Origin: Branchiostoma floridae
Lineage: Eukaryota > Chordata > Leptocardii > Amphioxiformes > Branchiostomatidae
DNA length: 64,000 nucleotides
Reading direction: 5' to 3'
NCBI RefSeq assembly: GCF_000003815.2
Contig: NC_049989.1
Coordinates: 2,896,342 to 2,960,341, forward strand
Part shown: positions 44,901 through 56,400 of the stretch, one piece after another
Numbering within the stretch: position 1 is the first letter of the stretch
Layout of the letters: every line of letters starts with the position of its first letter
Program-made: the position numbers and the translations under genes
The notes under the pieces: generated by a model
Told to the model about the DNA's origin: nothing
What the model saw: the letters and a program-made list of their open reading frames with translations, nothing else
Database searches by the model: none

Positions 44901-47900
44901 TTGCTTGATTAATTGTTATCTTGTGTTCATGTTGACATTTTTTGCCGATGCAGCTGAGCACACAGACGGAGACAGGTGGTCCAGAGTGGAGGTCAGACCT
45001 GTTAGTGGAACACCAGGGAGAGTGGGCCCTCCATGCCTGGCCAAAGTACAACTGTCCACACTGGTGGACTCTAGTCACCGTAAGTTACTCCTACAAAAGT
45101 AGGGAGGGAAATTTTTGGCAATACCAAATTTCTTTTACTACAACATTGGTATAGCCAGAATTAGTATAATTATTCAAAATAATTATAAAGCTTATGTTAT
45201 ATGATATATAACATAATACGTTATGTTGGTTGCTCAATCTGACAACTAATGTAATAGTGGCGTTGAAATGCTGCCAAATTGACCACGCCGATAGCTCGGA
45301 GCTTTTGGCGTTGTTGTTTGCACGTTGGAATTATGATTCGGCTGTCCAGGTTTGGCGCAGGTTCGAATCCTGGTAGTCGGGAGGTTGTTTCTTTCTGTTC
45401 TACTCGCCTCTCTGGTTGTTTCACTAGTGGTTAGGAATTGGCGCTGTCACCGCTTAGGCCCGGGTTCGATTCCCAGTGTGGGAACCAAAGGCTTAGAGCT
45501 GTTGGCGTGGTCAGTTTGGCAGCGCTTGAACCCCACTGTTACACATCTATATATCAATCAGAAGTTGCGTAAATGTATTCGTTATGTATGAGATGAGTAG
45601 AATTAACAGAACCTTCATGTACGGAGCTTGTAATGAACCGTGTGTTCCCACAGGGATGTGTGCCTGACTGTGTGTGTGAGGGCTCCTACAACAACACCTA
45701 CAGCTGTGTCAGGACTCTCAGCACCAGAGCTAACCTCATGTCCTGTGTTCCTACAGGGATGTGTGCCTGACTGTGTGTGTGAGGGCTCCTACAACAACAC
45801 CTACAGCTGTGTCAGGACTCTCAGCACCAGGGCTAACCTCATGTCCTGTGTTCCTACAGGGCTAACCTCATGTACTGTGTTCCTACAGGGATGTGTGCCT
45901 GACTGTGTGTGTGAGGGCTCCTACAACAACACCTACAGCTGTGTCAGGACTCTCAGCACCAGGGCTAACCTCATGTCCTGTGTTCCTACAGGGCTAACCT
46001 CATGTACTGTGTTCCTACAGGGATGTGTGCCTGACTGTGTGTGTGAGGGCTCCTACAACAACACCTACAGCTGTGTCAGGACTCTCAGCACCAGAGCTAA
46101 CCTCATGTACTGTGTTCCTACAGGGCCAAACTCATGTCCTGTGTTCCTACAGGGTTGTGTGCCTGACTGTGTGTGTGAGGGCTCCTACAACAACACCTAC
46201 AGCTGTGTCAGGACTCTCAGCACCAGAGCTAACCTCATGTACTGTGTTCCTACAGGCCAAACTCATGTCCTGTGTTCCTACAGGGTTGTGTGCCTGACTG
46301 TGTGTGTGAGGGCTCCTACAACAACACCTACAGCTGTGTCAGGACTCTCAGCACCAGAGCTAACCTCATGTACTGTGTTCCTACAGGGATGTGTGCCTGA
46401 CTGTGTGTACTGTGTTCCTACAGGGATGTGTGCCTGACTGTGTGTGTGAGGACTCCTACAACAACACCTACAGCTGTGTCAGGGCTCTCAGCAAAAGGGC
46501 TAACCTTATGTACTGTGAGTTTCAGGATGACGAGGTATGGATTTTAGACTTTCATTGTGACCTCTTCTTTGTTTTGACACAGAATACATGTCGTTGAACA
46601 CTACACATTAACCCTCTCAACACATCATAAAATTTTTTCCTGTATACCATATACGACATATAATTTCAGTCTATACAGGTGTCAATTAGTACTTTTTGTG
46701 TATTATTATTACAGCTGTTATGTAAGGAGTAGACTAAGAAAACTATATATTGCTGGAAAGCTCACAGAATGGCCTTTCCAAAACAAGCAAAATAAATATC
46801 ATACCATCAATCTGAGGACAGCAATCGTCATGGAAACCACTCAAAAACACATTTGCAACACTCCCAAAAAAGTTTCACAAAAGAAAACATTTGGCTAGGG
46901 GCTGAGTTTTTTGTGTCATTTATCATAAAACTATGTAGAAATACTCAACCATACATACACAATGCTGGTATGCTGTTAGAATGACCAAAAACTAAAAATC
47001 AAAGCATGATTTCAAATAAGTTCAGTGTTGATAAACAAATGTTACCCCAATAAACAGTTGTGCCCCCCTCCCCACACCTGTAGTTGTACTATTGAAATAA
47101 TGAATATGCCTTGTGCTAAATGGCAAATTATTTTTCTGGATGTTCTCCTCATATCAGGGAATCAAATAAACCCACTTACTATGACTTGGGTAGAGAAACA
47201 GGTATCAGAGTATATAAAATGTCAATTTGGACCAGTGACCTATCAAACCTGACCTGGACCTCCTTATGCCCCAAGAAAAACAACAAGGAAGCATGCATGT
47301 AGAACTCATTAGACATGGTGATATCAGCTCATTTGATCTCAACAAAAACAGCAGGGTGTTTGCCTTGCTGCCCCTCAAGGATTTCCCTGTCATCACTCCT
47401 GTAAGCCTCCAACAAAATTATCCACCAAACTGTCTCCATTTCTGCTAAAGTTACTAAATAAACCTGTAGAAAACTGAAGCCAAAACACACGCTGGAGGCC
47501 TCAGAAACAGGGCTGAAATGCTACATCCCTTCTGGTTGGTCAAAGATACAAGCATCCTGATTGGCAGACTCTGCCAAATTTCCCATTTCACAGTAGTCAG
47601 TTTGAATTTCCCGCCGGAATTAAACCTGAAGCCACGATCGTGGCTTCTGGTGTCCTATGGGAAAGCCATGATAGTGGCTTCTCGTGCTGAGAGGGTTAAA
47701 GGAAACTAAAAGGAATGGTTGGGAATCCTACCATACTATGCTAAATATACCCGAAAGTCACAACTTTATTGGTATTAGACCGGTCCGTCATGATTCACCG
47801 CTATATCAATAATTTGAAAATCGCGCCATAAATGGCTGCCCTTTGACCCCAACTCCCCTGTGACGTCAAGTGGGATACACACTTTGTGGGGAGGGCAAGA

Positions 47901-48255
47901 TCACACGGCCGCACCATCATGCCTGCCATGTGCCGTTTGTACGAATATAAGTCTGCCAGAAGCCAGGGAAAGGAATGTCACCTTCTTCACATTACCACTC
48001 AGATGAGAGTGCATTTACTGCAGCTCTTCCTTACCTTGTTCTCAATCAATAATTGCTTGTTTTTTGTTTTATTGAATCATATTCCAGAATTTCAAGGAGT
48101 TCTACAACCTGGAGAAAGATCCACACCAGCTTAACAATGCGATCAACACAACCGACCCAAATGTCCTGAATTTTATGAGTGAGAGACTTAAGGAGCTTGT
48201 AGCATGTTCTGGAAAAACTTGCAGTTATAGAAATGAGCAGATACTGGTGACTTGA
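38999..48255 (+). CDS. GNS: N-acetylglucosamine-6-sulfatase (lysosomal)
   Basis: GNS removes 6-O-sulfate from GlcNAc in heparan and keratan sulfate in lysosomes. Thirteen exons: 38999-39145, 39519-39578, 40196-40399, 40867-40932, 41240-41338, 41758-41928, 42155-42237, 42639-42757, 43206-43309, 43837-43935, 44954-45079, 46424-46534 and 48088-48255. The frame closes to 518 residues (human about 552). A signal peptide is followed by [12 protein letters not shown] (metal-binding Asp pair). The sulfatase signature [14 protein letters not shown] has the Cys converted to formylglycine at residue 76. [30 protein letters not shown] and the C-terminal [14 protein letters not shown] match vertebrate GNS. 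ATG at 39005 (aacATGG) may be used instead of 38999. The exon at 46424 is preceded by a tandem array of copies of itself with acceptors (see repeat). Introns carry MITEs. Confidence 0.95.
39945..40050 (+). repeat. MITE fragment in a GNS intron ('ggttagacatccaggtaat' family)
   Basis: Starts gttgaaggttagacatccag and contains cttaagcaactgcatattc with a mirrored 'agttgcttgtaattgagtaactgcc'. It is related to 43991-44224 and to a short copy at 44790-44815. Confidence 0.5.
43991..44224. mobile_element. Fold-back MITE in GNS intron 10, with possible target duplication
   Basis: The arm gccaaaaagtagtaactcaa and its continuation (44038-44103) is mirrored at 44148-44213. The element is flanked by gtatactgttt at 43991-44001 and again at 44214-44224, consistent with an 11-base target duplication. 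A related arm sits at 24036-24085. Confidence 0.7.
44336..44648. mobile_element. 313-bp MITE with CAGGGTTGGACAAGT terminal inverted repeats
   Basis: Ends are cagggttggacaagt at the left and acttgtccaaccctg at the right, flanked by TCATA on both sides. The interior has repeated 'cttgcccgaa/gggcaag' words in both orientations and no ORF. It is a non-autonomous DNA element in GNS intron 10; the superfamily is not certain (the CAGGG end recalls hAT or similar). Confidence 0.8.
45251..45542. mobile_element. Element with 39-bp inverted ends enclosing tRNA-like sequences
   Basis: Terminal repeats 45251-45289 and 45504-45542 match at 33 of 39 positions as inverted copies. Inside are a B-box ggttcgaatcc at 45359-45369 and a second segment (45414-45487) very like tRNA-Glu: tagtggttaggaattggcgc, then cccgggttcgattccc. 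Its anticodon loop reads CTGTCAC (GTC instead of a Glu CTC/TTC) and its acceptor and anticodon stems have mismatches. It is therefore a tRNA-derived repeat, not a working tRNA gene. It lies in GNS intron 11. Confidence 0.65.
45654..46534 (+). repeat. Tandem array of GNS exon 12 copies, each with its splice acceptor
   Basis: Eight copies of an acceptor (tgtgttcctacag or tgtgttcccacag) followed by the exon start GGATGTGTGCCTGAC or GGTTGTGTGCC. Copies begin at 45654, 45757, 45889, 46021, 46153, 46284, 46387 and 46424, with spacings 103, 132, 132, 132, 131, 103 and 37. Only the last copy continues to a donor (cgag|gtatgg at 46534). None of the seven upstream acceptors is in frame with the last copy, and reading from each runs into a stop. 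Confidence 0.9.
46535..48087 (+). other. Last GNS intron
   Basis: 1.55 kb with several short frames (for example 46698-46898, 47025-47252) that match no GNS sequence. No MITE or SINE was recognised here. Nothing else could be supported. Confidence 0.5.
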
Positions 48256-48882
48256 GGTAAAACACATGACATGTGTGTTGGTTTTACATCATGTTTTGTT
48301 CTGTTCTGTTGATCTTGTTTTGTTTTGTTTTGTTATGTTATAAGGGAGACTTACCAGTTATTTCAAGGAGCTTGATACGAGGGCGTAGCTGGTAGGGAAA
48401 TACTTGTGTTTGGCAATCCAATGCAATGTCCACAGCATTAGGTTGTTGACTGTGTGACAGGCTCAAGAAAGGTACAATCATGTATACAGACTGTATGTGT
48501 GACTGTACACATTTATGTATTATATGCTTCATGTGCAATACAAAGGATGTCTTATTTTTGCATATTTGCTCTGAGTTGTTACTGTTAGACAGTAATTACA
48601 TTATTATGCTAAAGGCAGATGGCATATAGAAGGTTATTTTTACATGATGCAGTTTTGTTGAAAAGTATATACAACATTATCATGTTTGAAATTTCCCTGG
48701 CATACTTTGTGTATGTTAAACTATGCAATTGTACACCACATGTGCCTCTTCAACATGCTCGTATACATGCAGCAATAAAGAATTGTGTTGCAGTGTTAAC
48801 ACTTGTGGGATGGAGAACAACAGATAATAAACCCGATAGTGAGTGATTATGAGTGATTGATATGAGAACTAAAAGAATATGC

Positions 48883-48888
48883 AATAAA
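48883..48888 (+). terminator. Candidate GNS polyadenylation signal
   Basis: AATAAA about 630 bases after the stop codon; a second AATAAA lies near 48773. Confidence 0.4.
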
Positions 48889-49439
48889 ATACTTTCAAAG
48901 CTGTACATGTGTCCACCTGTACATACGGACTACCTGGCCAATATGACCAATTTTGGTGGCCCCTTAAATAGTTGACACAAGCATTAAGAGCTTCATGATG
49001 TCTATGGTCACCAGCCACCTGTCCACATGGGCCAGATTATATCGGTCGCCTAAGTGGTCTTCTTGGGTAGTTTGGACTGTACCTTTGCTAAAGAGAGTAA
49101 GATATAATGTATGAATTGGTAGTTTTATTTGATTATGGTGTTAAGTTTAAATAATGGCTATGCCATTAGGATACGGTTATATTGTAAGTACATTATAGCA
49201 CAAATTTACTGTGTCGTAATACATGTTAGGTTGTGTTGCTCTCCCTTACAACTTTTCTCATGATCTACTTTGCACAATACAATATTTTGGCCCAAGTTTG
49301 CAATTTTTTTTGTCTGGAGCACAAAATGTTGCAAAAATAAATAATGTACATGCTTTATTCATAGCCCCACAATTTTTTTTCTTCTTTTGGCTGTTTCATT
49401 TTTTTTTGGTCTTGTTGTTGTGCGGGCAGACCACTCCTT

Positions 49440-49640
49440 CTTCAAAGCCAGGGACTGACTTATGAGGAGCTTATAACAAGCGAGGCTAAATCCCAAGGGT
49501 TTGGAGTGGCTGCCATTAGGCACTAAATCAGGTGACCTCATTACGACTGTCGCAAGGGTCTGGAGCAGCTAGCTGCCCTTGGTGCTAACTCAGGTGACCT
49601 CAATACGACAGCAATTTCCCAGGTGTAGCCAGGACTGAAG
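49440..49640 (+). repeat. Short internal duplication downstream of GNS
   Basis: Two copies about 70-80 bases apart share 'aagggtttggag/aagggtctggag', 'ggcactaaatcaggtgacctc' and 'attacgactg/atacgacagc'. No coding content. Confidence 0.55.
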
Positions 49641-49654
49641 GTTTTGAACCACTC

Positions 49655-49935
49655 ACAACATGAGTGAGGGAAGGACCCCTACTTTTTTTATAAGTGCGGT
49701 GGGTTCTTTAACTTGAGCTGTGGCTCTCCCCAAACACGGGACCACCATTTAACATCCTATCCAAGGGACAGTCCTAACTGAAGCTAGGTACTAATTTTTA
49801 CCTGTAGTGAGTGAACTGAGGTTAGTCATCTTAAGTGCCCTTTCCAAGGGCACAAGATCGGTGCCAGTGATATAAATGGATTCGTACCCAGAACCTCTGG
49901 TTTATGAATAAAACACCCTGCTGATTGCCCCACAC
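49655..49935 (-). mobile_element. SINE copy between GNS and the MAM/SRCR receptor gene
   Basis: Minus strand: B-box-like GGTTCTGGGTACGAATCC, then tgtgcccttggaaagggca, tcccttggataggatg and gttaaagaacccaccgcac. It combines the body of the 17375 copy with the tail seen at 2438 and 61440, showing these belong to one superfamily. Confidence 0.6.
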
Positions 49936-50414
49936 GACTCCACTGTTTGCCCACAAGTGCAAGTTTTGAGCTAACAAATAAGTTAAAATTCTACTTTTCC
50001 AGAGAAATGACAAAATGTATTCATTCTCATAAAAGGTATATTTTAAAAAAAAATATGAAGAAACAAATATGACTCATCTTGATAATATTTTAGTTAACAT
50101 TTAACCCAGGAGCTGAGTTAATTATTCACTGCACACTTTAATACAGGCATGATGAAAGAAGGTAACAATTTTTTTTTTACAAATGTAAGGATCACCATAA
50201 TTGGTTGTAACATTACCCTTCAGTGTCATGTCCAAGGTCTGGTCCTTGTATCTCCATATGTAGTTACATGGTTACACCCACCTTCAGTTGATGGTTACGT
50301 ACAATGTAGTAGGTAAGAAAGCTTCTATGATATCTTCAGTGATATCTTTCTTCGTCTAATAAGTAAGTCTTATATGTCCCATTTTACGGAATATCAAAAA
50401 AAGGTTTAAATATT
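49936..50414. other. Spacer between converging GNS and MAM/SRCR receptor genes
   Basis: Nothing recognised except the presumed 3' UTR of the minus-strand gene. No clear polyadenylation word for that gene was found. Confidence 0.4.
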
Positions 50415-53400
50415 CTAAGTGACATTTGCTGTAGAAATGTTCATTGTTTCATTGTATGATGGAGGGGGTTCTGAGGGGTAGCTCTGTTGTTCCAGCTCCA
50501 GACACTCCTGCATGTGATGCTGGCCGATTTGACTTGGCTGGTTTGGATTGATGATGGGATCTCTGTACAAAAGTAATGCAGAAAAGATTTCATTTGAATA
50601 TAATTTTTGATATGTACATAGTAGCAATATCCTTATTATAGTAATGCCCTTGTTATCATGGAAGATGTGATGGAGGAAAACATTAAAAAGGCAATGATTT
50701 AGCAAATCTTCATATTTTGCAGCGCAGTTCCCACTCCCACTATAGATGTAAGGCTCGAACTTTTTTTGACATATTTTTGCAATGTTTTGTGAATATTTTA
50801 GTGCTTCTCATTCTGTCTTCAAGGTGAACAGATAAAGTCTAAAAATGCACCACTACAAACTTTGTGTGGAGTACATACAAAAAGAAATCTATACTGTCAA
50901 GCAGATCATGTATCACTCACCCATCGTTCAGTCGATTGGATTTCCTTTGATGTAAGAATACAGAAACTCCAACAACAACAATCACAACCACAGCGCTGAC
51001 GCTGGCAGCAATCACGGGCACCATCCAAGGCTTGTTCTGTCCTGTCCCTGAAATAGATGATATTATTGAGAAATGCTTAATTGCCTATTTACCATTAAAA
51101 CATTTTCCAGTCATGCGGTGTGGTTGTTGTAATTGGAACCAGGAGTTATCTACACACATATGTATTTGCGACATAATAGCTCGATCTACATAATGTATGC
51201 CACAAGTTGGCTTTTCATTATACGAGTATATAAACAGAAAATTGTACCACTTTAAAGTAGAATGTCGTTCCTGACATTTAGCAACATGCAACTTTTTTTA
51301 TTTTTCTTCTATTAAAATGTGTTATCAACAAACGTTTCATGATTGATGGTGCTGTGGAGTATGAAAAAGTTAAGGAGACTGCAATGATTATTTTTAGAGA
51401 AGTTAAATGCTGTATCTCTTACAATCTTATATTCTTAATCCACTCTTATATCTGAAGACAGGATGCTCATTCTGATATGTGTAGTACTAAAAGCTTACAT
51501 TGCCGGACTGCAGTTGACGTTGGCTTCGTAGGGGGCGAGTATGTACCACTTTGGAATGCAAGGCCTGTTTGCGTTGTTACAAAGGTGTTCATCATGAGTG
51601 AGTCTTCTATCGAGTTAAGATAAAGGCACAAACAAAATGAGATTAAAGTAATGCTTTGTATTACTTCATATCGTCATTTATTGGGGGGGGGGGGGTGTTT
51701 GCTGTAAATGTTGATTGTTTTGCAACCAGTACAAATTTGGGGGTTTGATCCAGTAAAAATGGTATTTTGCTCACCCGGGTAACATTCCCTGGCAAAAGAC
51801 AGGTCGTCAATGGCAATATCTCCTCTCTCGTGCCCCGTCACAGCTGCTTCTATGAGGACCTTTTGGGGGAATCAAAAATTGAAAGTTGCTGACCATGTGT
51901 GCAATTTTTAATCTTTTGACATAAGGTAAGAAATCTTTCCGTTGTTTAATACACACGTAGCATGTCTCTTCTCTCCACTATGACTATATATGAAGCTGAA
52001 AGTATTAAAAGTTGAATAACCGACCTGTACCTGATATTGGGTTGGACCACTAACATCAATCGAAGCAAAGAGCCACTGAAAGCCCTGATCTCCCGTCGTC
52101 CTCCATAACTCTTGGATACTGCCAGATGTCATGTCTCTTTTGAAGACAATCAGACTGCCAACTCCACTCCCAAACATGTGGTAATACAAACGGAACTGTG
52201 AAAAAATGTAAAGTCATTTTAATGTAAGATTTTGGAATTGTCAATTCTCGAAACAGCAGGAAACATTCGGATGAAAAGTGTGGGATGGCTACATAACAGT
52301 AGGGTTTTTCTTGGCATTCCAAGTTCTTTTTGTGGAGCATTATTGATAGATGATAATTAGTCTTGAAAGGTTTGGAATAATGCTTTTAGACCTTACAACT
52401 CTGTCTGTACCACCGCCTCCGACACCTCTCATAACTATAATTTAAGTGGTGGTGATACTAATTGTAAAACCATGGCTTTCTCACCTTGCACATCTCCGAT
52501 GCAGGCAAGCTGTGGCTGATAAGACGTGCTCTGTGGTCACTTGGATAATGAGTAGAGTCTATGAAGGTATAATGTCCTGAAAAAAGTCCATATAAGAAAA
52601 GAAGGCTTAGATCAGTGACAAACCAGCTATAATTAGACACAATTCTTCTATAATATGAGAAAATGTTACCTGTGCTTGTGCTTGTGATTAGTTTTTTTGA
52701 TTGGCTCATGCCTTAAGACATATCTTTTCCAGATTCTCCATTTGCAAATACACAATCATGTACATAATAAAAAATGATAAAAAATTATAATTAAAAAGTA
52801 GATGTAAATACCCCTTGTATTCCCTTTGGTATGGTCCATCTGCGGACCTGTGTAGGACGTGTCTGTTGACCCTTGCCCGCGCTGAAAGTCAAAGTTGTCT
52901 TGATCGCTCTGCTCCCAGTTGCAGAAGTTTCTCTCGAAGTCACAGCGACCAGAATCTGGTTTAAATTTTCGTTTGTATAAGTTATTTTGCTTGAGATCAA
53001 CATTTGTCACAGAATGGCACATATTCTGTTATTACTCATTTTGTTATCATAAAAAAAGATATATTGCAGGTAAAATCTGCAAAATGATTTTTTTTATTTG
53101 CTTGTTATCTAAATTGTGAATTTCTATAATAAACATGTATGTAAACTTACTTGCATAGTTTAAACATTACCCGTATCGTAAAACTTACCGTAGTTACAGT
53201 CGTCCTCGTCTGATCCATCCAAACAGTTGTGATTGAAGTCACATTGATGTTCTTTGGAAACACACTCACCGCTCTCACACGTAAATGTTGGTCCACTCAG
53301 AATGCACGTGTCAACTGTATAAAAAAAACACAATTTATTACATTCACGTTTAACCATATGCAGATTGACCAGATACAGTTATCACAATAGACAGAGTTTT

Positions 53401-56400
53401 ATAAAGTAGCGATCTTTGCTTTAAGGATCAAAATACCAGTCAGTCATGCTTCGGCCTTGGTGAGTAAGTTTCACCTTTAGAGAAATTCATGGAAGACATT
53501 GCATATTTCTTAACAGCAATACAGTAGACTTGTAATTGATAAATGTATGATACCTTCAAACTGACAGCCTGGGGTTAGTGATATGTCATCCAGCGCGATG
53601 TGGCCTAAGTGTGATGTTCCAACTGTACCCTCAAAGAGGACCTTCGGTTGCAAATGAAATAAAATTACTTTAATATCAAGTAAGTATTAAGATAATGTCC
53701 GCATTGCAACCTTTTATAATGGAAATGATTCATGTCACATCTCAATAATGAAAATTTCCTCTAACATTTACTTTGTTGAAGGTGGCATAAGTCTGTGGCA
53801 TTGTACATTTATGTAGATTCCGCACACCTGGCATTGACCTCACCAGAAATGGAAACAATTTTGTATATTTCACCTGAAATGCAACATTGGAGTGTACTTC
53901 AACTGCTTCTCTTGTCCATGCTGCAAAAGCTGTTTGTCCCTCCCAGACCCGCCTCTTTCCATTAATGTCGCTGATGTACAATGTTAACTTCCCAACGTCT
54001 CTTCCGGACATGTAGTGGTAGAATCGGATCTTGAAGAAAAGGGGTTACAAAGCTAAGGTTACAAAGCTAAGGTTACAGTTCTTTCATAATCTTTTCCTTG
54101 TTACAGGAAGCACTATTGTTATGTCTAAACCTCCGGAAATAGCTGGAGATATTGCTATAATCAAGGACGTTATATAACGTCCTTGCTATAATTGAAGATT
54201 ATGAGAATGAATATACTCATGACGCTGAACAGAGATTATCAAGTATTAGACCTAATAGCATATTTAGTTACAAGAATGATTCAATCTTTTATAGCATCTT
54301 AGACAAATTCATGCAATAGAATGCTCATGAGGCATGTACTTAATATGCCACATCTAGCAATTAGGGCTCCTCAGTACTTACAACGCAAGTTCCGCTGCTT
54401 GTAGGCTTGAATGGTTGAGGTAATATTAGCCTTGCTATGTCGTCCTGCTGTCTGGGGAGTGTGGCGTCCATGAAGAGGAAGAATCCGTCTTACATAAGAG
54501 TGAAAACAAAGAAAATGAATAAACCATTTCTACCACTCGTTATTCTTGTAAAGAAAACAGAGAATGTAACTTTAAGGAACATTTTTCTACTACATGTAGA
54601 GACTAAAAGGAACAATTCGAACCTTGGTCCCCATTGTGATCTTGAATGTTGATGGCTGTCGCATGTCCTCTCAGACGAGTCCAATCAAAATCGTCATTAG
54701 TTGGCTGGATCCAGTCGCATAGGTCGTATTGAAAGTTGCATTTTGCAGGAAACTGGACTGGATTGAAATAAGTATTGAGCCTGGTAAAAACGTATTTTGA
54801 CTAGTTATAGTACTGGTTCCAGCACATATCTGGTGTATCATCGTTAATCGTATTGTGTCAAGCATACGTGATATATTAAATCACTTACTACAATTAGTTT
54901 CATCGCTGTTGTCCCGACAGTCTGATGTTAAATCACACTCAAGTCCAGATGAAATGCAGTCCTCGTTGGAACAGGTGTATTCGTTGTATTGGCATTCCTT
55001 TCGATATCCTGTACAGATAAAATAAAATACCAATTAGCAATTATAGTACCACACATTTATCTCTTGTATTCTGATTACTGTCCACTTGATACATCGTTAA
55101 ACAATGGTCAGACAGCTTTGATACGTTACTAGTATATAATATGTATGGTATTTAAAGAATATTATTATTACTAATGATCTGCACAGTGGAAACATCAGAT
55201 TATTTGAGCTTACCACTGCATCTCACGACTACATCGTTTGCATGTGTGCAGCTGCCGGTGTTTCCCCATCCGCTGTTAGAACAACCGGTGACGTTGTTTT
55301 CGGTTCCTGTACAGACGACGTCGCTTAGGAGGATAGGAGTGATGCTATTTGCTGGAAAGGTAGTTGCACTGGAATTGCCCTCCATGTAGCCAAGCTGACG
55401 ACACGCCGTTCTGGAAGAAGCTTGAGTCCATCCAATATCGCAGATAGTCCCCCAACGGCTGTTGTGAAATATTTCCAGTCTCCCCTCGTAGAAGGAGTTC
55501 GCGTAGATCATTCGAAGTGAACCCTCCTCTGCCGAAAGACATCAGTGATGGCCAAGGGAATCATTCAATTGACAGATGAATCGAATACAGAGGTTGCAAA
55601 ATACAGAGGTCGATAACTATTTACTACCACTTTAAGGAGAACAAATAATGAATATTAGAAATTTGAAATCAACGTTTAAGGGCAGCTATAAAAATTTCGT
55701 CGTAAAAATATTTTCATAAATCTTTCAGTACAGTGGTCGTAGCTCAATAGATCGAGCTTGCTGAAAAGTATTGTCTGTTTTTGTATCAGATTAGGAGCAA
55801 ACAAAATATAGCGAACATTGTGATCAACTCAAAGACTGTCACCTTCTTTGAAACACCCAAGTGAAAAAGTTACGTCATCAATGGCGATGTCACCGTAGTC
55901 TCCATTGCCACGCCAACCTTCAATGATGACCTGATGCCAAGGGTAAAACAACAGACAGGTGTGGGAATAATGACACAGTTGAAATCGTATTACACATATG
56001 CCCACAGCACAACGGCATTTCATTGTTGAGTTCCAATGGTTTCATGTATTTAGTTTTTCTTCTCTGGCAATTAGCCCCATGGGCATGAATATGCAACTTG
56101 AAACATTTCTATTATTGTCAATAAGGGTTGCATCCTGGTATCGTCATTTTTTTGAATATCTAATCAATCAATTTGAATAAAGTGACACAGCTGTAACCCT
56201 GTATATTGAGGATTGTATCCAAATGTACAACATTTATAACGTTACTCTATTCACGATATATTTCATTATATATTCATTGTCTGCTTCACTATCGCTTCAT
56301 CATGATTGATACTAAAGCATTCGAGTGATACCTGAAATGGGTGTGGTCCTGGCAACACTATCTGTTGTTCTTTCCACACGTCACCATAGTTCCTGAAGTC

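Noticed and set aside
45414-45487. tRNA-Glu gene
   Set aside because: Anticodon is changed to GTC, stems have mismatches, and it lies inside a repeat with inverted ends; treated as tRNA-derived repeat.
45640-46437. 265-residue Cys-rich repeat ORF
   Set aside because: It reads through the tandem copies of GNS exon 12 and their splice acceptors; not a separate protein.
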